Notes: generated from the sequence alone by a model not told the origin. A stretch of 64,000 nt of DNA from Draconibacterium halophilum (GCF_010448835.1 NZ_CP048409.1:4381501-4445500), one strand, 5' to 3'. Shown: positions 45,399 through 54,870, counted from the first letter of the stretch. Translations and numbers: made by a program.

Positions 45399-48300
45399 TT
45401 ACTCTTTCCAATCCGGCAAACGGCCCGGAGTCCATGGTGCATTCATACGGTTGAGTTCGGCTTCCAGTGCCGGAACTTTATTTTCAACAATATTTTTCAG
45501 TGCATCAAGAACCGGTGGGAATTCCACCTTCATAATTTCGTAAGCCTGCTCTTCGGTAGTGGTAATTCCTGTTGTCGATCCCATGTGGGTGTAGGTAATT
45601 ACACTCAACCGATCGTTAAGCGGTACCTGCGCCGGAGGAACTTCTTCCCCACTTGCTTTGGCAGGTACACCATTCATTTTAAAGTTTAATTCCTCTAACT
45701 CCACGCCTATTGCACGGGCCTTATCCATTAATTCCTGGCTGGCTCCCGGCGTAGCATAAATGGCTTGTTTTATCTTCTCCACTTTTTCGGTGGTTTCGCC
45801 AATCATTCGGTTGGTTCCCACAACGGCCAGTGCCAGTGTATTCACTTTTTCGGCAAAGGCCACATTTTCGTTGTAATCTGCTGCCGGAAGTTCGGTATTA
45901 TTCAGGCGCTTGCAGGTAAACGAAACGGGCTCAACCAGTTCGGTCGACTCACCTTCGTGCCACAATTTCATTCCTACTTTATAGGTTCCGGGCATCACCA
46001 TAATGCCACGTCCGGCACTGCTTATCGGGTTAAATTTATCGCGAATACGCGCATTTGCCGTAGCCGAGTAAGTCATATTCCAGTTCACACGGTTCACGCC
46101 TTTTGAAGGTGCTTTCGAGAACTGATCGATTACATTTCCATGGTTATCGTAAATGGTAAATATCAGGTGCGATTTTTCCTGCTGACCTTCCAGTTGCAAT
46201 TCTCTCCAGCTTGGCTGCGGAATTGGTTTTCCTTCCTTAAACAACTCTTTCTCTTCCTCTTTACGAAGCTGTCTTTGGGTTTTTGGTACTTCTTTCAGGT
46301 AATACGTAAACGTTGCTCCGTATTCCGGATTTTTGGCTGTAAAGTAAGTACTTCCCTGGTTGCTTTTTCCGCGGGTTTGTACAAACATCAGTGCATCTTC
46401 AATGGGAAAAATAGCTGCTTCTGTATTTTCAAGATCGGCAGATATTTCACGTAGCGGACTATAATCGTCGAGGATGTAGAACCCACGGCCAAATGTTGCT
46501 GCTACCAAATCGCTTTCGCGCTCCTGAATGGCAATGTCGAACACGGCAATGGTTGGCATTCCAGATTTTAGCTGCACCCAGTTTTCGCCACCGTCAACAG
46601 TAAAGTAGATGCCAAATTCGGTTCCAACAAATAATAGTTCAGGGCGAACAAAATCTTGCACGATGGTATGAACCGATCCATTCTCCGGCAGGTTGCCCGA
46701 AATAGACGTCCACGTTTTTCCTTTGTCGGTACTTTTATATACGTAAGGTTTAAAATCGTCGCGTTTCAGGTTATCGAAAGTGGCATACACCACATTTTCA
46801 TCAAAACGGTCGGCACACAAGTCGCTTACAATCGTCAACTCCGGCACACCGTCAAAGGATTTTACCTGTGTCCAGTTTTCACCATCTTCGGTAACTGAAA
46901 TAATGCCGTCGTCGGTTCCGGCATACAACAGTCCTTCCTGTACTTTCGATTCCTCGAGTGCAACAATGGTTCCCCATTGCGATGTAGAAACATCACGCAC
47001 AACAGCTTCGGCAGGCCAGTATTTGCCCATAACCGGAATTGAGGTACGATCGATTTGTGCGGTCAGATCATCGCTGATTACTTCCCAGGTATTACCACGG
47101 TCGTCGCTACGAAAAACCTTGTTGGCCGCCACGTACAAACGTGTTTTTTTATGCGGACTGATAAACAACGGCGTGTTCCAGTTCCATTTGTAGGTTAGTT
47201 CGCCTAAACCTTCGCGCGGTTTAATACTTAAGCTTTCGCCGCTTTTTTTATCGTAACGATACACATTTCCATACTGATATTCGGAATAAACGATATTTGG
47301 ATTTCCGGGCTCAACAGCTCCCCAAAAACCATCGCCTCCTAATGTTGGATACCATTCGTCGTTGGTAACACCACTTCGGCTGGTTGTTTGCGAAGGACCG
47401 CCCATTGAATTGTTATCCTGTGTTCCGCCATATACATTATAAAACGGTTCTGCATCATCCAGGTAAACACGATAGAACTGGGTTATTGGCAGATTCTCTT
47501 TAAAATCGAAAGTTGTTCCGTCATCCCACGTTTCGTAAATACCACCGTCGCCACCTATAATATAGTGTTTGGTATCGGTTGGGTCGATCCAAATGGCATG
47601 GTCGTCAACGTGGCGTCCCTTGGTGCTGATACTCTTCCACGTTTTTCCGCCATCAACAGTTATTTTCGAAACTGTTTCGGTTGAATATACTTTATCCACA
47701 TTTTTAGGATCGCAAACTATTTCGTTGTAATACTGACCGCTTGAATGGTAGTCGCTCATTTTCGACCAGCTTTCGCCTTTATCGGTTGAGCGGTAAAATC
47801 CACCTTTATCTTCGGCAGCTTCCACAATCAGGTACACGTAATTCGGGTTAACCGGCGATACATCAATACCCATTCCTCCCAGGTGAACACCCGGCAGGCC
47901 TTTTGTAATTTTTCGCCAGTTCTCGCCACCGTCGGTACTTTTATATACGGCCGATTCAGGCCCACCACCAATTTTTGTAAATGATGTTCTGCGGCGCTGC
48001 TCCGATGTTGCGTACATAATTTCCGGATTACAAGGATCCATTACTACATTATTTACACCGGTGTTTTCGCTAATCTCCAGTACTTTATTCCAGGTTTCGC
48101 CGCCGTCGGTACTTTTGTAAAGGCCACGCTCCTCGCCCGGTCCCCATGCCGATCCTTCGGCAGCAACAAAAACAATGTTGGAATTACGTGGATCAATAAC
48201 GATTCCACCAATCTGACGGCTTTCTTTCAGGCCCATATTTTTAAACGACTTACCTCCATCGAGCGATTTATAAACACCATCGCCATAACCGAGTGCACGC

Positions 48301-48671
48301 TGGTGATTGTTTTCGCCGGTTCCTACCCAAACTACATTGGAATTATTTGGATCGAGTACCACTACACTTGTTGAATACGAACCATACTTATCAAAGATCG
48401 GTTTCCAGGTGGTGCCGTTGTTCGTGGTTTTCCATACATTACCCGAAGCAACAGCCACATAATACTCTTTGTGGTTGTTTGGGTTTACAGCAAAATCAGC
48501 AATCCGGCCACTTGCCCATGCCGGACCAATATTTCGCCATTTCAGGCCACTAACCAGTCCCGAATTAACAAAAGGCTTGGCTTCTTCTTTTTTCTCCTCT
48601 TCTTTCTTTTTTGAAAAGGCTACTGTTGAAAATAAAAATACAGCAGTTAAAACTAGTGCGAGTTTCTTCAT
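45399..48671 (-). CDS. secreted VPS10/sortilin-like BNR beta-propeller protein
   Basis: The 1090-residue product has a signal peptide (to about residue 19, ending AFS) and a Lys/Glu-rich linker. About residues 40-780 form beta-propeller repeats with many Asp-box motifs (STDGGETW, STDGGENW, STDKGESW, TVDGGENW), as in VPS10-domain and sialidase-like proteins. The last 300 residues are a distinct region (YDNHGNVIDQFSKAPSKGVN, YTHMGSTTGITTTEEQAYEI) with a FlgD/FN3-like start. Such proteins are large exported proteins of Bacteroidota with unknown substrate; NCBI often calls them glycosyl hydrolase or VPS10. No catalytic site can be assigned. It has its own terminator. Confidence 0.85.
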   Translation of the reverse strand: MKKLALVLTAVFLFSTVAFSKKKEEEKKEEAKPFVNSGLVSGLKWRNIGPAWASGRIADFAVNPNNHKEYYVAVASGNVWKTTNNGTTWKPIFDKYGSYSTSVVVLDPNNSNVVWVGTGENNHQRALGYGDGVYKSLDGGKSFKNMGLKESRQIGGIVIDPRNSNIVFVAAEGSAWGPGEERGLYKSTDGGETWNKVLEISENTGVNNVVMDPCNPEIMYATSEQRRRTSFTKIGGGPESAVYKSTDGGENWRKITKGLPGVHLGGMGIDVSPVNPNYVYLIVEAAEDKGGFYRSTDKGESWSKMSDYHSSGQYYNEIVCDPKNVDKVYSTETVSKITVDGGKTWKSISTKGRHVDDHAIWIDPTDTKHYIIGGDGGIYETWDDGTTFDFKENLPITQFYRVYLDDAEPFYNVYGGTQDNNSMGGPSQTTSRSGVTNDEWYPTLGGDGFWGAVEPGNPNIVYSEYQYGNVYRYDKKSGESLSIKPREGLGELTYKWNWNTPLFISPHKKTRLYVAANKVFRSDDRGNTWEVISDDLTAQIDRTSIPVMGKYWPAEAVVRDVSTSQWGTIVALEESKVQEGLLYAGTDDGIISVTEDGENWTQVKSFDGVPELTIVSDLCADRFDENVVYATFDNLKRDDFKPYVYKSTDKGKTWTSISGNLPENGSVHTIVQDFVRPELLFVGTEFGIYFTVDGGENWVQLKSGMPTIAVFDIAIQERESDLVAATFGRGFYILDDYSPLREISADLENTEAAIFPIEDALMFVQTRGKSNQGSTYFTAKNPEYGATFTYYLKEVPKTQRQLRKEEEKELFKEGKPIPQPSWRELQLEGQQEKSHLIFTIYDNHGNVIDQFSKAPSKGVNRVNWNMTYSATANARIRDKFNPISSAGRGIMVMPGTYKVGMKLWHEGESTELVEPVSFTCKRLNNTELPAADYNENVAFAEKVNTLALAVVGTNRMIGETTEKVEKIKQAIYATPGASQELMDKARAIGVELEELNFKMNGVPAKASGEEVPPAQVPLNDRLSVITYTHMGSTTGITTTEEQAYEIMKVEFPPVLDALKNIVENKVPALEAELNRMNAPWTPGRLPDWKE

Positions 48672-48938
48672 AAAAATATTTATTTGAATTTACGATATCA
48701 TCAGTACAAAATGGTCGGTGAATGTTACGCGTAAAGTCTTTTTAAAATCGACACAGTTACGCCTTACCATTAGGTTTAGTTTTTCAGTCGATGAAAATAA
48801 TAAATATATAGTATGTGAAAAACGATATAAATCACAAAGCACGAAGAAATATTGCTGTATAAAAACAGCACGAATACATATTATTGATTCGAACAACGTT
48901 TAAGGAGGTATTTTCTACAATTTAGCTTGAGATCCGGA

Positions 48939-49688
48939 TTAAAAATTCAACACACCCTTTAAATTCTTATAGCCTGTTTTACTGACTTTTAATTTTGTTT
49001 TGTCGTGCAGAATAACAATGTACGATTCCTTTTCGTATTGCTGAATTTCTTCAATCTCATCCACTTTCACAATGTAACTGCGGTGGATACGCACAAAGTT
49101 TTTCGGATTCAGCGCACTTTCAAAATATTTCATTGTTTTTTGTTTCATCCAGCGGCCTTCGGTAGTGTAGATCATTACGTAATCATCCATCGATTCGATA
49201 TAACGTACGGCATCAACCGGGGCGATATGAATTTTGTGGCGATCTTTTACCACCACACGATCGAGGTATTCGTCCTTTGGAAAATCACTTACTTTTTCGG
49301 CCACATCCGAATCTTTTCCTTCGGTTTGGATGCGCTCCAGCACTTTCTGAATGGCTTCATCCAAACGATCTCTCGAATATGGTTTTAACAAATAATCGGC
49401 AGCATTGTAATCAAACGCCTTTAAAGCATATTGATCGTAGGCTGTGGCAAAAATTATCTGTGGTTTGTGGTCGAGCAACTCCAGCAGTTCAAAACCGGTG
49501 ATTTTTGGCATTTGAATATCGAGAAAAACCAGATCGGGTTTTAAGTCATTGATTTGTTTTACGCCTTCAAAACCGTTTTCGCATTCAGCAATCAGTTCAA
49601 TAGCTTCGTTGTCGGCCAAAAACGATTTCATCAGGTTACGAGCCAGTTCTTCATCTTCAACTATAATTGTGCGCAATTTTTCAGTCAT
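48939..49688 (-). CDS. LytTR family response regulator
   Basis: The 249-residue regulator has an N-terminal receiver domain (VEDEELARNLMKSFL, phospho-acceptor Asp57 in LVFLDIQMP, KPYSRDRLDEAI) and a C-terminal LytTR DNA-binding domain (about 150-248: DRHKIHIAPVDAVRYIESMD, FVRIHRSYIVKVDEIEEI). It is encoded 6 bp after the sensor kinase gene and is its likely partner, so it should regulate transcription in response to the envelope signals sensed by the operon. Confidence 0.94.
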   Translation of the reverse strand: MTEKLRTIIVEDEELARNLMKSFLADNEAIELIAECENGFEGVKQINDLKPDLVFLDIQMPKITGFELLELLDHKPQIIFATAYDQYALKAFDYNAADYLLKPYSRDRLDEAIQKVLERIQTEGKDSDVAEKVSDFPKDEYLDRVVVKDRHKIHIAPVDAVRYIESMDDYVMIYTTEGRWMKQKTMKYFESALNPKNFVRIHRSYIVKVDEIEEIQQYEKESYIVILHDKTKLKVSKTGYKNLKGVLNF

Positions 49689-49694
49689 CTTATT

Positions 49695-50741
49695 CTAATT
49701 TTGAGGAATGGTTAAAGTTACGGTAAATTCGTTTTGATTATCTTCAATTTTCAGCAAATGTGGGTTTCCGTAGATCACCTGCAGGCGGTCGCGGATATTA
49801 CGCAGTCCGATTCCTTCGCCTTTCTTGCTTACTGCATCTTTATCATAGCTATTGCTAATGGTAACCACTAATTTATTATCATCGCATCTGCAATGGGTAA
49901 TTACATCAATGGTTTCCGTTGCCTCGTAAACGCCATATTTTATCGCATTTTCGTACAGCGGCTGAAGTATCATATTCGGAATTTCTGCCTTTGAACAGTT
50001 TTCTTCAATAGCAAAAACGGGATTTAGCTTTTTCCCAAAACGTACTTTTTCAATCTTCAGGTAAAGCTCATTATTATTTATTTCCTGCTGAACAGTTACT
50101 TTTTCGCGCTGGTCATGTTTTAGCGAATAACGCATCAGCTGCGATAGGTTGATGACCATTTCCTGTGCTTTTGCAGGATCGGTCATCGTTAGCGACGAAA
50201 TACTGTTCAAACTGTTAAACAAAAAGTGTGGGTTGATCTGCGATTTTAATGCGTGCAGTTCGGCCTCTTTTACCAGCGCTTTTAATTTTGTTTCGTTTTT
50301 GGTTTTTTCTTTAAAAGCCAGGTAATAATTTACCGCGTAGAAAAACACCACATTAAAGGTATAAAGTAAGTACCCGTTGTAAATTCCGGTAAACAGGTAA
50401 TTATTATCTTCCTGCAGCTGCCCGGGATTAATGAGCTTTGTAATAACAGTACCAATGTATAACCAAATTAATACGATGATTGTGGCGGCAATAACATGCG
50501 CCAGTATTACGCGTCCAACACTGTTATCTTCAAGGGTACTGAATTTAATGACATACCAGATGGCCACTCCCAGAAATCCGAAAAGAACGACGTAAGCAAA
50601 ACGATCGGTCATTGCGGTAATAAAATCGCTTTCGCCAACAGTTACTACCACCAGCACCATCACAACCGCCAAAATCAGCCAAAATGCAATGTATGAAATC
50701 GCCAGGCGCGGAGTTTTTATAAAAGGATGTTTAAAGTCCAT
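49695..50741 (-). CDS. LytS/YehU-type sensor histidine kinase
   Basis: The 348-residue product has four hydrophobic segments between residues 14 and 145 and a His_kinase domain: HALKSQINPHFLFNSLNSIS with His172, then PNMILQPLYENAIKYG and KGEGIGLRNIRDRLQ in the ATPase part. It autophosphorylates and passes the phosphate to the LytTR regulator downstream. No extracytoplasmic sensor domain is present, so the signal probably comes through membrane partners. It begins 1 base after the LiaF-like gene ends, which indicates translational coupling. Confidence 0.93.
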   Translation of the reverse strand: MDFKHPFIKTPRLAISYIAFWLILAVVMVLVVVTVGESDFITAMTDRFAYVVLFGFLGVAIWYVIKFSTLEDNSVGRVILAHVIAATIIVLIWLYIGTVITKLINPGQLQEDNNYLFTGIYNGYLLYTFNVVFFYAVNYYLAFKEKTKNETKLKALVKEAELHALKSQINPHFLFNSLNSISSLTMTDPAKAQEMVINLSQLMRYSLKHDQREKVTVQQEINNNELYLKIEKVRFGKKLNPVFAIEENCSKAEIPNMILQPLYENAIKYGVYEATETIDVITHCRCDDNKLVVTISNSYDKDAVSKKGEGIGLRNIRDRLQVIYGNPHLLKIEDNQNEFTVTLTIPQN

Positions 50742-50742
50742 T

Positions 50743-51465
50743 TTACAGGTATTTAATCTCTACACCGCCAAAAGCTGCAAAACCTTTTATTACCAGTGTC
50801 TTCGATGCATCGGGGACAATTTGATTTAGTGAGTTTCCACGTTTATCGGTATAGCCACCAAAAATAGCGGTTACTTCATTTTTTACCGTCCAGTCGGGCG
50901 GTACTTTAAAACCACAGCCACCAAATAAGGCAAGCGTGTCGATAACGGCACCATTACCCGAAAGTTTTGCCTGACGTAAATCATATTCAGTACCACCAAA
51001 GATGGAAGTGGTTCTTCCACCCATAAAATTTTGAGAATTTACGTACACTTCGCGACCACCAAAGATCACAAAATCATCGAAATATTCGATACCTTTTTGC
51101 TCTCCCGCTTGAAAATTAGGAGGCTCCATTGTGCTCCGTTTGCCCGAGTGCGTGACTAAAATGGCTACACCAATTCCAATTATAAGTACCGGCCATCCAA
51201 TTCGCCTCAGTTCATAAGGGATGTGTGCTACCTCGGGGACCAAAAAGAATCCCCCGATAATGATAAGTACCGTTCCGGTAGTTTTGTTGCCTCCAATAAT
51301 GGAGAAAACCCCAATTCCGATTAGCAGCATTTGCCACGAGATAAGAATATCGTTCCAAAACGACGGAATAAGATCGAGGCGCTCGAAAATCCACAATGAA
51401 CCTATCACAATTAGAAATAAGCCAAGGATGGCTCTTCTGTTTGTATTCTCCGGTTTATTATCCAT
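50743..51465 (-). CDS. LiaF-like transmembrane protein (DUF5668/YvqF domain)
   Basis: The 240-residue product has four hydrophobic segments in residues 10-105 (ILGLFLIVIGSLWIFERL, LIGIGVFSIIGG, GTVLIIIGGFFLVP, PVLIIGIGVAILV). A soluble beta-rich C-terminal domain follows (DFVIFGGREVYVNS, GRTTSIFGGTEYDL, GFAAFGGVEIKYL), characteristic of LiaF/cell-wall-active-antibiotic response proteins. In Firmicutes LiaF inhibits the LiaRS system; here it is likely a sensor partner of the downstream kinase, by analogy only. Confidence 0.88.
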   Translation of the reverse strand: MDNKPENTNRRAILGLFLIVIGSLWIFERLDLIPSFWNDILISWQMLLIGIGVFSIIGGNKTTGTVLIIIGGFFLVPEVAHIPYELRRIGWPVLIIGIGVAILVTHSGKRSTMEPPNFQAGEQKGIEYFDDFVIFGGREVYVNSQNFMGGRTTSIFGGTEYDLRQAKLSGNGAVIDTLALFGGCGFKVPPDWTVKNEVTAIFGGYTDKRGNSLNQIVPDASKTLVIKGFAAFGGVEIKYL

Positions 51466-51553
51466 GATAAAATTTTTAACTGTCCTAAACTATTGATTAT
51501 CCACTAAACACTGTCCAATTTTTAGCGGATTTACTTTCTTTTGCAACTACGGG

Positions 51554-51943
51554 CTACAACAAACGCGCGATTAAGGCAATTCCCAATGCAATTAAAATTA
51601 CCGGGAACAAGAACACAATTGCCGCTCCTGAAATGAAAATCAGTTTTGGTAATAAAAACAGGCCTCCAATAATCAGCAACACCAGGCCACCCGAACGTTT
51701 ACCGGCCATTAATACTGCTCCGATAATGATTAAAATAACAGGCCATGAAAAAACAAAATGCCCAACTCCATGAAAGACACTTGTTATCGGACTAAATATT
51801 TCATGAAAGTTTAAAAACGGGAACTTAAAAAAGAAACCGGTTTGTTTTAATATCCATAATAAACCAATACCGATTAAAACTAAAGCTAAAACCTCTTTTG
51901 AGTTCTCTTTCCTATGCGTTTTTTCCTGTGGTACTTTTTCCAT
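51554..51943 (-). CDS. small DUF5668-like membrane protein
   Basis: I choose ATG 51943 (129 residues, MEKVPQEKTHRKENSKEVL...); the frame is open 75 bases upstream. Hydrophobic segments (VLALVLIGIGLLWIL, FSWPVILIIIGAVLMAG, GLVLLIIGGLFLLPKLIFI, AIVFLFPVILIALGIALI) repeat the first-half pattern of the LiaF-like neighbour but without its soluble domain. It is the first gene of the four-gene envelope operon; a sensor accessory role is inferred. Confidence 0.75.
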   Translation of the reverse strand: MEKVPQEKTHRKENSKEVLALVLIGIGLLWILKQTGFFFKFPFLNFHEIFSPITSVFHGVGHFVFSWPVILIIIGAVLMAGKRSGGLVLLIIGGLFLLPKLIFISGAAIVFLFPVILIALGIALIARLL

Positions 51944-51969
51944 GATGCTGTTTTTTGATATTACACACC

Positions 51970-51997
51970 CAAATGTAACTATCGCAAGCCTGCCAAA
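51970..51997 (-). promoter_or_regulatory. probable promoter of the envelope operon
   Basis: Minus strand -7 box TACATTTG (51977-51970). TTTG lies upstream at 51997-51994 with a short 16-bp spacer. The start codon is 27 bp downstream. Confidence 0.5.
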
Positions 51998-52110
51998 CAG
52001 TTTACATTCGGTTAACAAAGGTTATGAATCGGTAAATGGGCAAATGCAAGTATTAACAAGAACAGAGATTTTGCAAGGATTCTGCCACCGAAATACCAGA
52101 ATCGGGGTAT

Positions 52111-52146
52111 AAAAAAAGGTTGTTCCCGATTTGAAAACAACCTTTT
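52111..52146 (-). terminator. rho-independent terminator of glnS
   Basis: Minus strand: AAAAGGTTGT pairs with ACAACCTTTT, loop of 12, then T-run. It starts 6 bp after the glnS stop. Confidence 0.82.
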
Positions 52147-52151
52147 GTCTT

Positions 52152-53855
52152 TTATTTCTTTTGCTTTTTAGTCCACGAATCGCGCAAGGGAACCGTTCGG
52201 TTAAACACCGGTAACTCGGGCGTTGAGTCCGGATCCAGATTAAAATAACCTGTTCGCTCAAACTGAAAATGATCAAGCGCCTTAGCTGTTTTAACAAAAG
52301 GCTCCAGGTAACAGTTATCCAGTACTTTTAACGATTCTGGGTTCATAAACTCCTTAAAGTCTACATCTTTGTGCCCGTTTGGATCTTCATTGTTAAACAA
52401 ACGATCATACAAACGAACCTCTGCTTTTACCGCATGTTTTGCCGATACCCAGTGTACCACTCCTTTTACTTTTCGGCCGTCGGAAGATTTCCCTCCTTTT
52501 GACTCCGGATCGTAAGTACAATGTAATTCAACAATTTTGCCGTTTTCGTCTTTAACAACTTCGTTACATTTAATAAGGTAACCGTAGCGCAAACGAACTT
52601 CGCGGCCCGGACCAAGACGGAAGAACTTACGTGGAGGATCTTCCATAAAATCGCTTTGCTCAATATAAACCTCGCGCGAAAATGGTACATCCCGACGTCC
52701 CATCGACTCATCTTCCGGGTTGTTTACGGCGCTCAGTATTTCTTCCTTATCTTCAGGATAATTGGTGATAACTACTTTTAGTGGATCAATTACGCCCATT
52801 ACCCGCTGTGCAATTTTATTTAAATGCTCGCGCACACTGAATTCAAGTACCGACACATCGGTCATTCCGTCAACTTTAGTTACACCAATTTTATCCGAAA
52901 AATTACGGATCGATTCAGGCGTATAACCCCTGCGGCGTAAACCGGAAATAGTTGGCATCCGTGGATCGTCCCAGCCATTAACATGACCGTCTTTTACCAA
53001 CTCCAGCAATTTTCGCTTGCTCATTACAGTATAAGTAAGGTTCAAACGCGAAAACTCGATTTGGCGTGGTCGGTAATCCGAATCCATTAACTGAGTAATA
53101 AACCAGTCGTATAACGGACGGTGCACCTCAAACTCCAGGGTACAGATTGAATGAGTGATTCCTTCCCAGTAGTCGCATTGCCCATGGGCAAAATCGTACA
53201 TCGGGTACACACACCATTTGTTTCCGGTGCGGTGATGTTCAGCTTTCATAATCCGGTAAATGATCGGATCGCGCATGTGCATATTTGGCGATGCCATATC
53301 TATTTTTGCACGCACCACTTTTTCGCCCTCTTCAAATTCACCCATTGTCATCCGCTCAAATAAATCGAGGTTTGTTTGAACCGAACGATTTCTGAACGGA
53401 CTTTCAATACCGGGTTTTTGCGGCGTTCCTTTTTGCTCGCTTATGGTTTCAGCATTCTGATCATCAACATAAGCTTTTCCTTCTTCAATCAATTGAACGG
53501 CAAAAGCATGTAATTTTGGGAAATTGTCGGATGCATAATACAAACGATCCTCCCAGTCGAATCCCAGCCAACGAACATCTGCCATAATCGATTCAACATA
53601 TTCTGTTTCCTCTTTTGATGGGTTGGTATCATCAAAACGAAGGTTCGTTTTACCTCCGTATTTTTGCGCTAACCCGAAATTTAAACAGATCGATTTGGCG
53701 TGACCAATGTGCAAATAACCGTTTGGCTCGGGGGGAAAGCGTGTATGCACACGTTTATCATTTTTACCTGCAGCTAAATCGGCGTCGATTTGTGCATGAA
53801 TGAAATTCGCCTTTTTAGGCGCTTCAGCATTGGTATTGGAATTTTTTTCTGCCAT
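52152..53855 (-). CDS. glnS: glutaminyl-tRNA synthetase
   Basis: The 567-residue class I enzyme charges tRNA-Gln directly with glutamine. HIGH is at 49-52 (PPEPNGYLHIGHAKS). The KMSKS-like motif is VMSKRKL (277-283), and the GlnRS-specific insert with FEVHRPLYDWF is present. A beta-barrel anticodon-binding region follows. Length is normal. It is divergent from folB, 110 bp apart. Confidence 0.97.
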   Translation of the reverse strand: MAEKNSNTNAEAPKKANFIHAQIDADLAAGKNDKRVHTRFPPEPNGYLHIGHAKSICLNFGLAQKYGGKTNLRFDDTNPSKEETEYVESIMADVRWLGFDWEDRLYYASDNFPKLHAFAVQLIEEGKAYVDDQNAETISEQKGTPQKPGIESPFRNRSVQTNLDLFERMTMGEFEEGEKVVRAKIDMASPNMHMRDPIIYRIMKAEHHRTGNKWCVYPMYDFAHGQCDYWEGITHSICTLEFEVHRPLYDWFITQLMDSDYRPRQIEFSRLNLTYTVMSKRKLLELVKDGHVNGWDDPRMPTISGLRRRGYTPESIRNFSDKIGVTKVDGMTDVSVLEFSVREHLNKIAQRVMGVIDPLKVVITNYPEDKEEILSAVNNPEDESMGRRDVPFSREVYIEQSDFMEDPPRKFFRLGPGREVRLRYGYLIKCNEVVKDENGKIVELHCTYDPESKGGKSSDGRKVKGVVHWVSAKHAVKAEVRLYDRLFNNEDPNGHKDVDFKEFMNPESLKVLDNCYLEPFVKTAKALDHFQFERTGYFNLDPDSTPELPVFNRTVPLRDSWTKKQKK

Positions 53856-53887
53856 TTTCTTGAGTTCTCCCCTATTGAATAAGTCTA

Positions 53888-53895
53888 CAAAATTA
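53888..53895 (-). promoter_or_regulatory. glnS -7 box TAATTTTG
   Basis: It matches TAnnTTTG on the minus strand, 33 bp before the glnS start. No clear upstream TTG box at the expected distance. Confidence 0.45.
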
Positions 53896-53936
53896 AAAAA
53901 TGATTTGTGAGTACACTTAACACCTGTTCAAATTAT

Positions 53937-53944
53937 TACTTTTG
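53937..53944 (+). promoter_or_regulatory. folB -7 box TACTTTTG
   Basis: It matches TAnnTTTG, 22 bp before the folB start. The upstream box is not clear. It forms a divergent pair with the glnS box. Confidence 0.45.
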
Positions 53945-53965
53945 TTGCATTAATTTTAATTCGGA

Positions 53966-54316
53966 ATGGGAGTTATTGAAATTGAGGGAATGAAATTTTA
54001 TGCCTACCACGGGCATTTTGCAGCCGAACAAGTTGTTGGCAACCACTTTGAAGTGTATCTGCGTTTGGAAACTAATTGCAATGCAGCGGCAAAAAGCGAC
54101 AACCTGGATGATGCACTGAATTACCAGGCGGTTTATGAAACCGTAAAAGAGGTGATGCAAATAAAATCTGCCTTGTTGGAAAATGTTAGTAAACGTATTC
54201 TGGATACCCTTTACGACCGGTTCCCTGCAATTGATAAGGCCCGCGTGAAGATCTCGAAAATGAATCCGCCAATGGGAGGCGAAATAGAACGGGTGAGCGT
54301 TACGTTGGAGCGCTAA
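53966..54316 (+). CDS. folB: dihydroneopterin aldolase
   Basis: The 116-residue enzyme converts dihydroneopterin to hydroxymethyl-dihydropterin in folate synthesis. Family landmarks are IEIEGMKFYAYHGHFAAEQ (the YHG active-site region), DNLDDALNYQAVYETV, and LLENVSKRILDTL with KMNPPMGGEIERVSV near the C-terminus. Length is typical. It starts 110 bp from divergent glnS. Confidence 0.95.
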   Translation: MGVIEIEGMKFYAYHGHFAAEQVVGNHFEVYLRLETNCNAAAKSDNLDDALNYQAVYETVKEVMQIKSALLENVSKRILDTLYDRFPAIDKARVKISKMNPPMGGEIERVSVTLER

Positions 54317-54333
54317 TAAGCCCATCTGAACTT

Positions 54334-54440
54334 GTCATTTCGAAACTTGAGGAACGAAAGTGAGAAATCTTTACCTTTTTAGCTCATCTGCAACAGATTT
54401 AGCTCCGATGATTTTCAATTCTCGTTTCACTCGAAATGAC
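54334..54440. repeat. nested concentric palindrome (107 bp) with GTCAT...ATCT ends
   Basis: Outer arms GTCATTTCGA (54334-54343) and TCGAAATGAC (54431-54440). Inner arms AAATCT (54365-54370) and AGATTT (54395-54400). The left half shares its ends with the solo repeat at 4171-4197. Confidence 0.72.
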
Positions 54441-54516
54441 CGAATGCTAATATAATTCCATGTTATTAAATATTTACCCCCCAGCGCAATGCTGATATAA
54501 ATCAAATTATTCGAAC

Positions 54517-54542
54517 TTATTTTTCGTATTTTCGAAAAATAA
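54517..54542. terminator. A/T-rich hairpin downstream of folB
   Basis: TTATTTTTCG pairs with CGAAAAATAA, loop TATTTT. It is A/T-rich and lacks a T tail, so its role as terminator is uncertain; it also precedes the small ORF at 54558. Confidence 0.4.
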
Positions 54543-54557
54543 TTCAACCTTATACCG

Positions 54558-54728
54558 ATGTTTTATAGTTCGAGTAATTTAAATGAAGGACAGTGCCGAA
54601 AATCATGCGCTGCAGAAAAGAAGCGTGAGCTTTACGAGGGGAATAATCCAAAAATAACAGAAGCCGGCTGGCAGGTAGGTGCCAGCAACTTACATGTAAA
54701 TGCCAATTGGCAAAACAGAAGAAAATAA
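54558..54728 (+). CDS. possible 56-residue small protein
   Basis: ATG to TAA encodes a hydrophilic product with two Cys (QCRKSCAAEKKRELYEGNNP, then ITEAGWQVGASNLHVNANWQ and a basic end). Codon choice resembles that of the neighbouring genes. No signal peptide, membrane segment or known family is seen. It lies between folB and the tRNA gene on the same strand. Confidence 0.42.
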   Translation: MFYSSSNLNEGQCRKSCAAEKKRELYEGNNPKITEAGWQVGASNLHVNANWQNRRK

Positions 54729-54795
54729 CGCCTTTTATTTTTTTGTGTTGTGAGAACTGCAAAATTTTATATTTTTGCATTCCGAAAACGTATAA

Positions 54796-54866
54796 GGTTC
54801 CTTGGCCGAGTGGCTAGGCAGCGGTCTGCAAAACCGTGTACGGCGGTTCGACTCCGCCAGGAACCT
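54796..54866 (+). tRNA. tRNA-Cys (anticodon GCA)
   Basis: The cloverleaf folds well: acceptor GGTTCCT with AGGAACC, D-stem GCC/GGC, anticodon stem GCGGT/ACCGT with loop CTGCAAA, and T-stem GGCGG/CCGCC with loop TTCGACT. The discriminator base is T, as expected for cysteine. CCA is not encoded. A terminator follows. Confidence 0.96.
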
Positions 54867-54870
54867 CATC

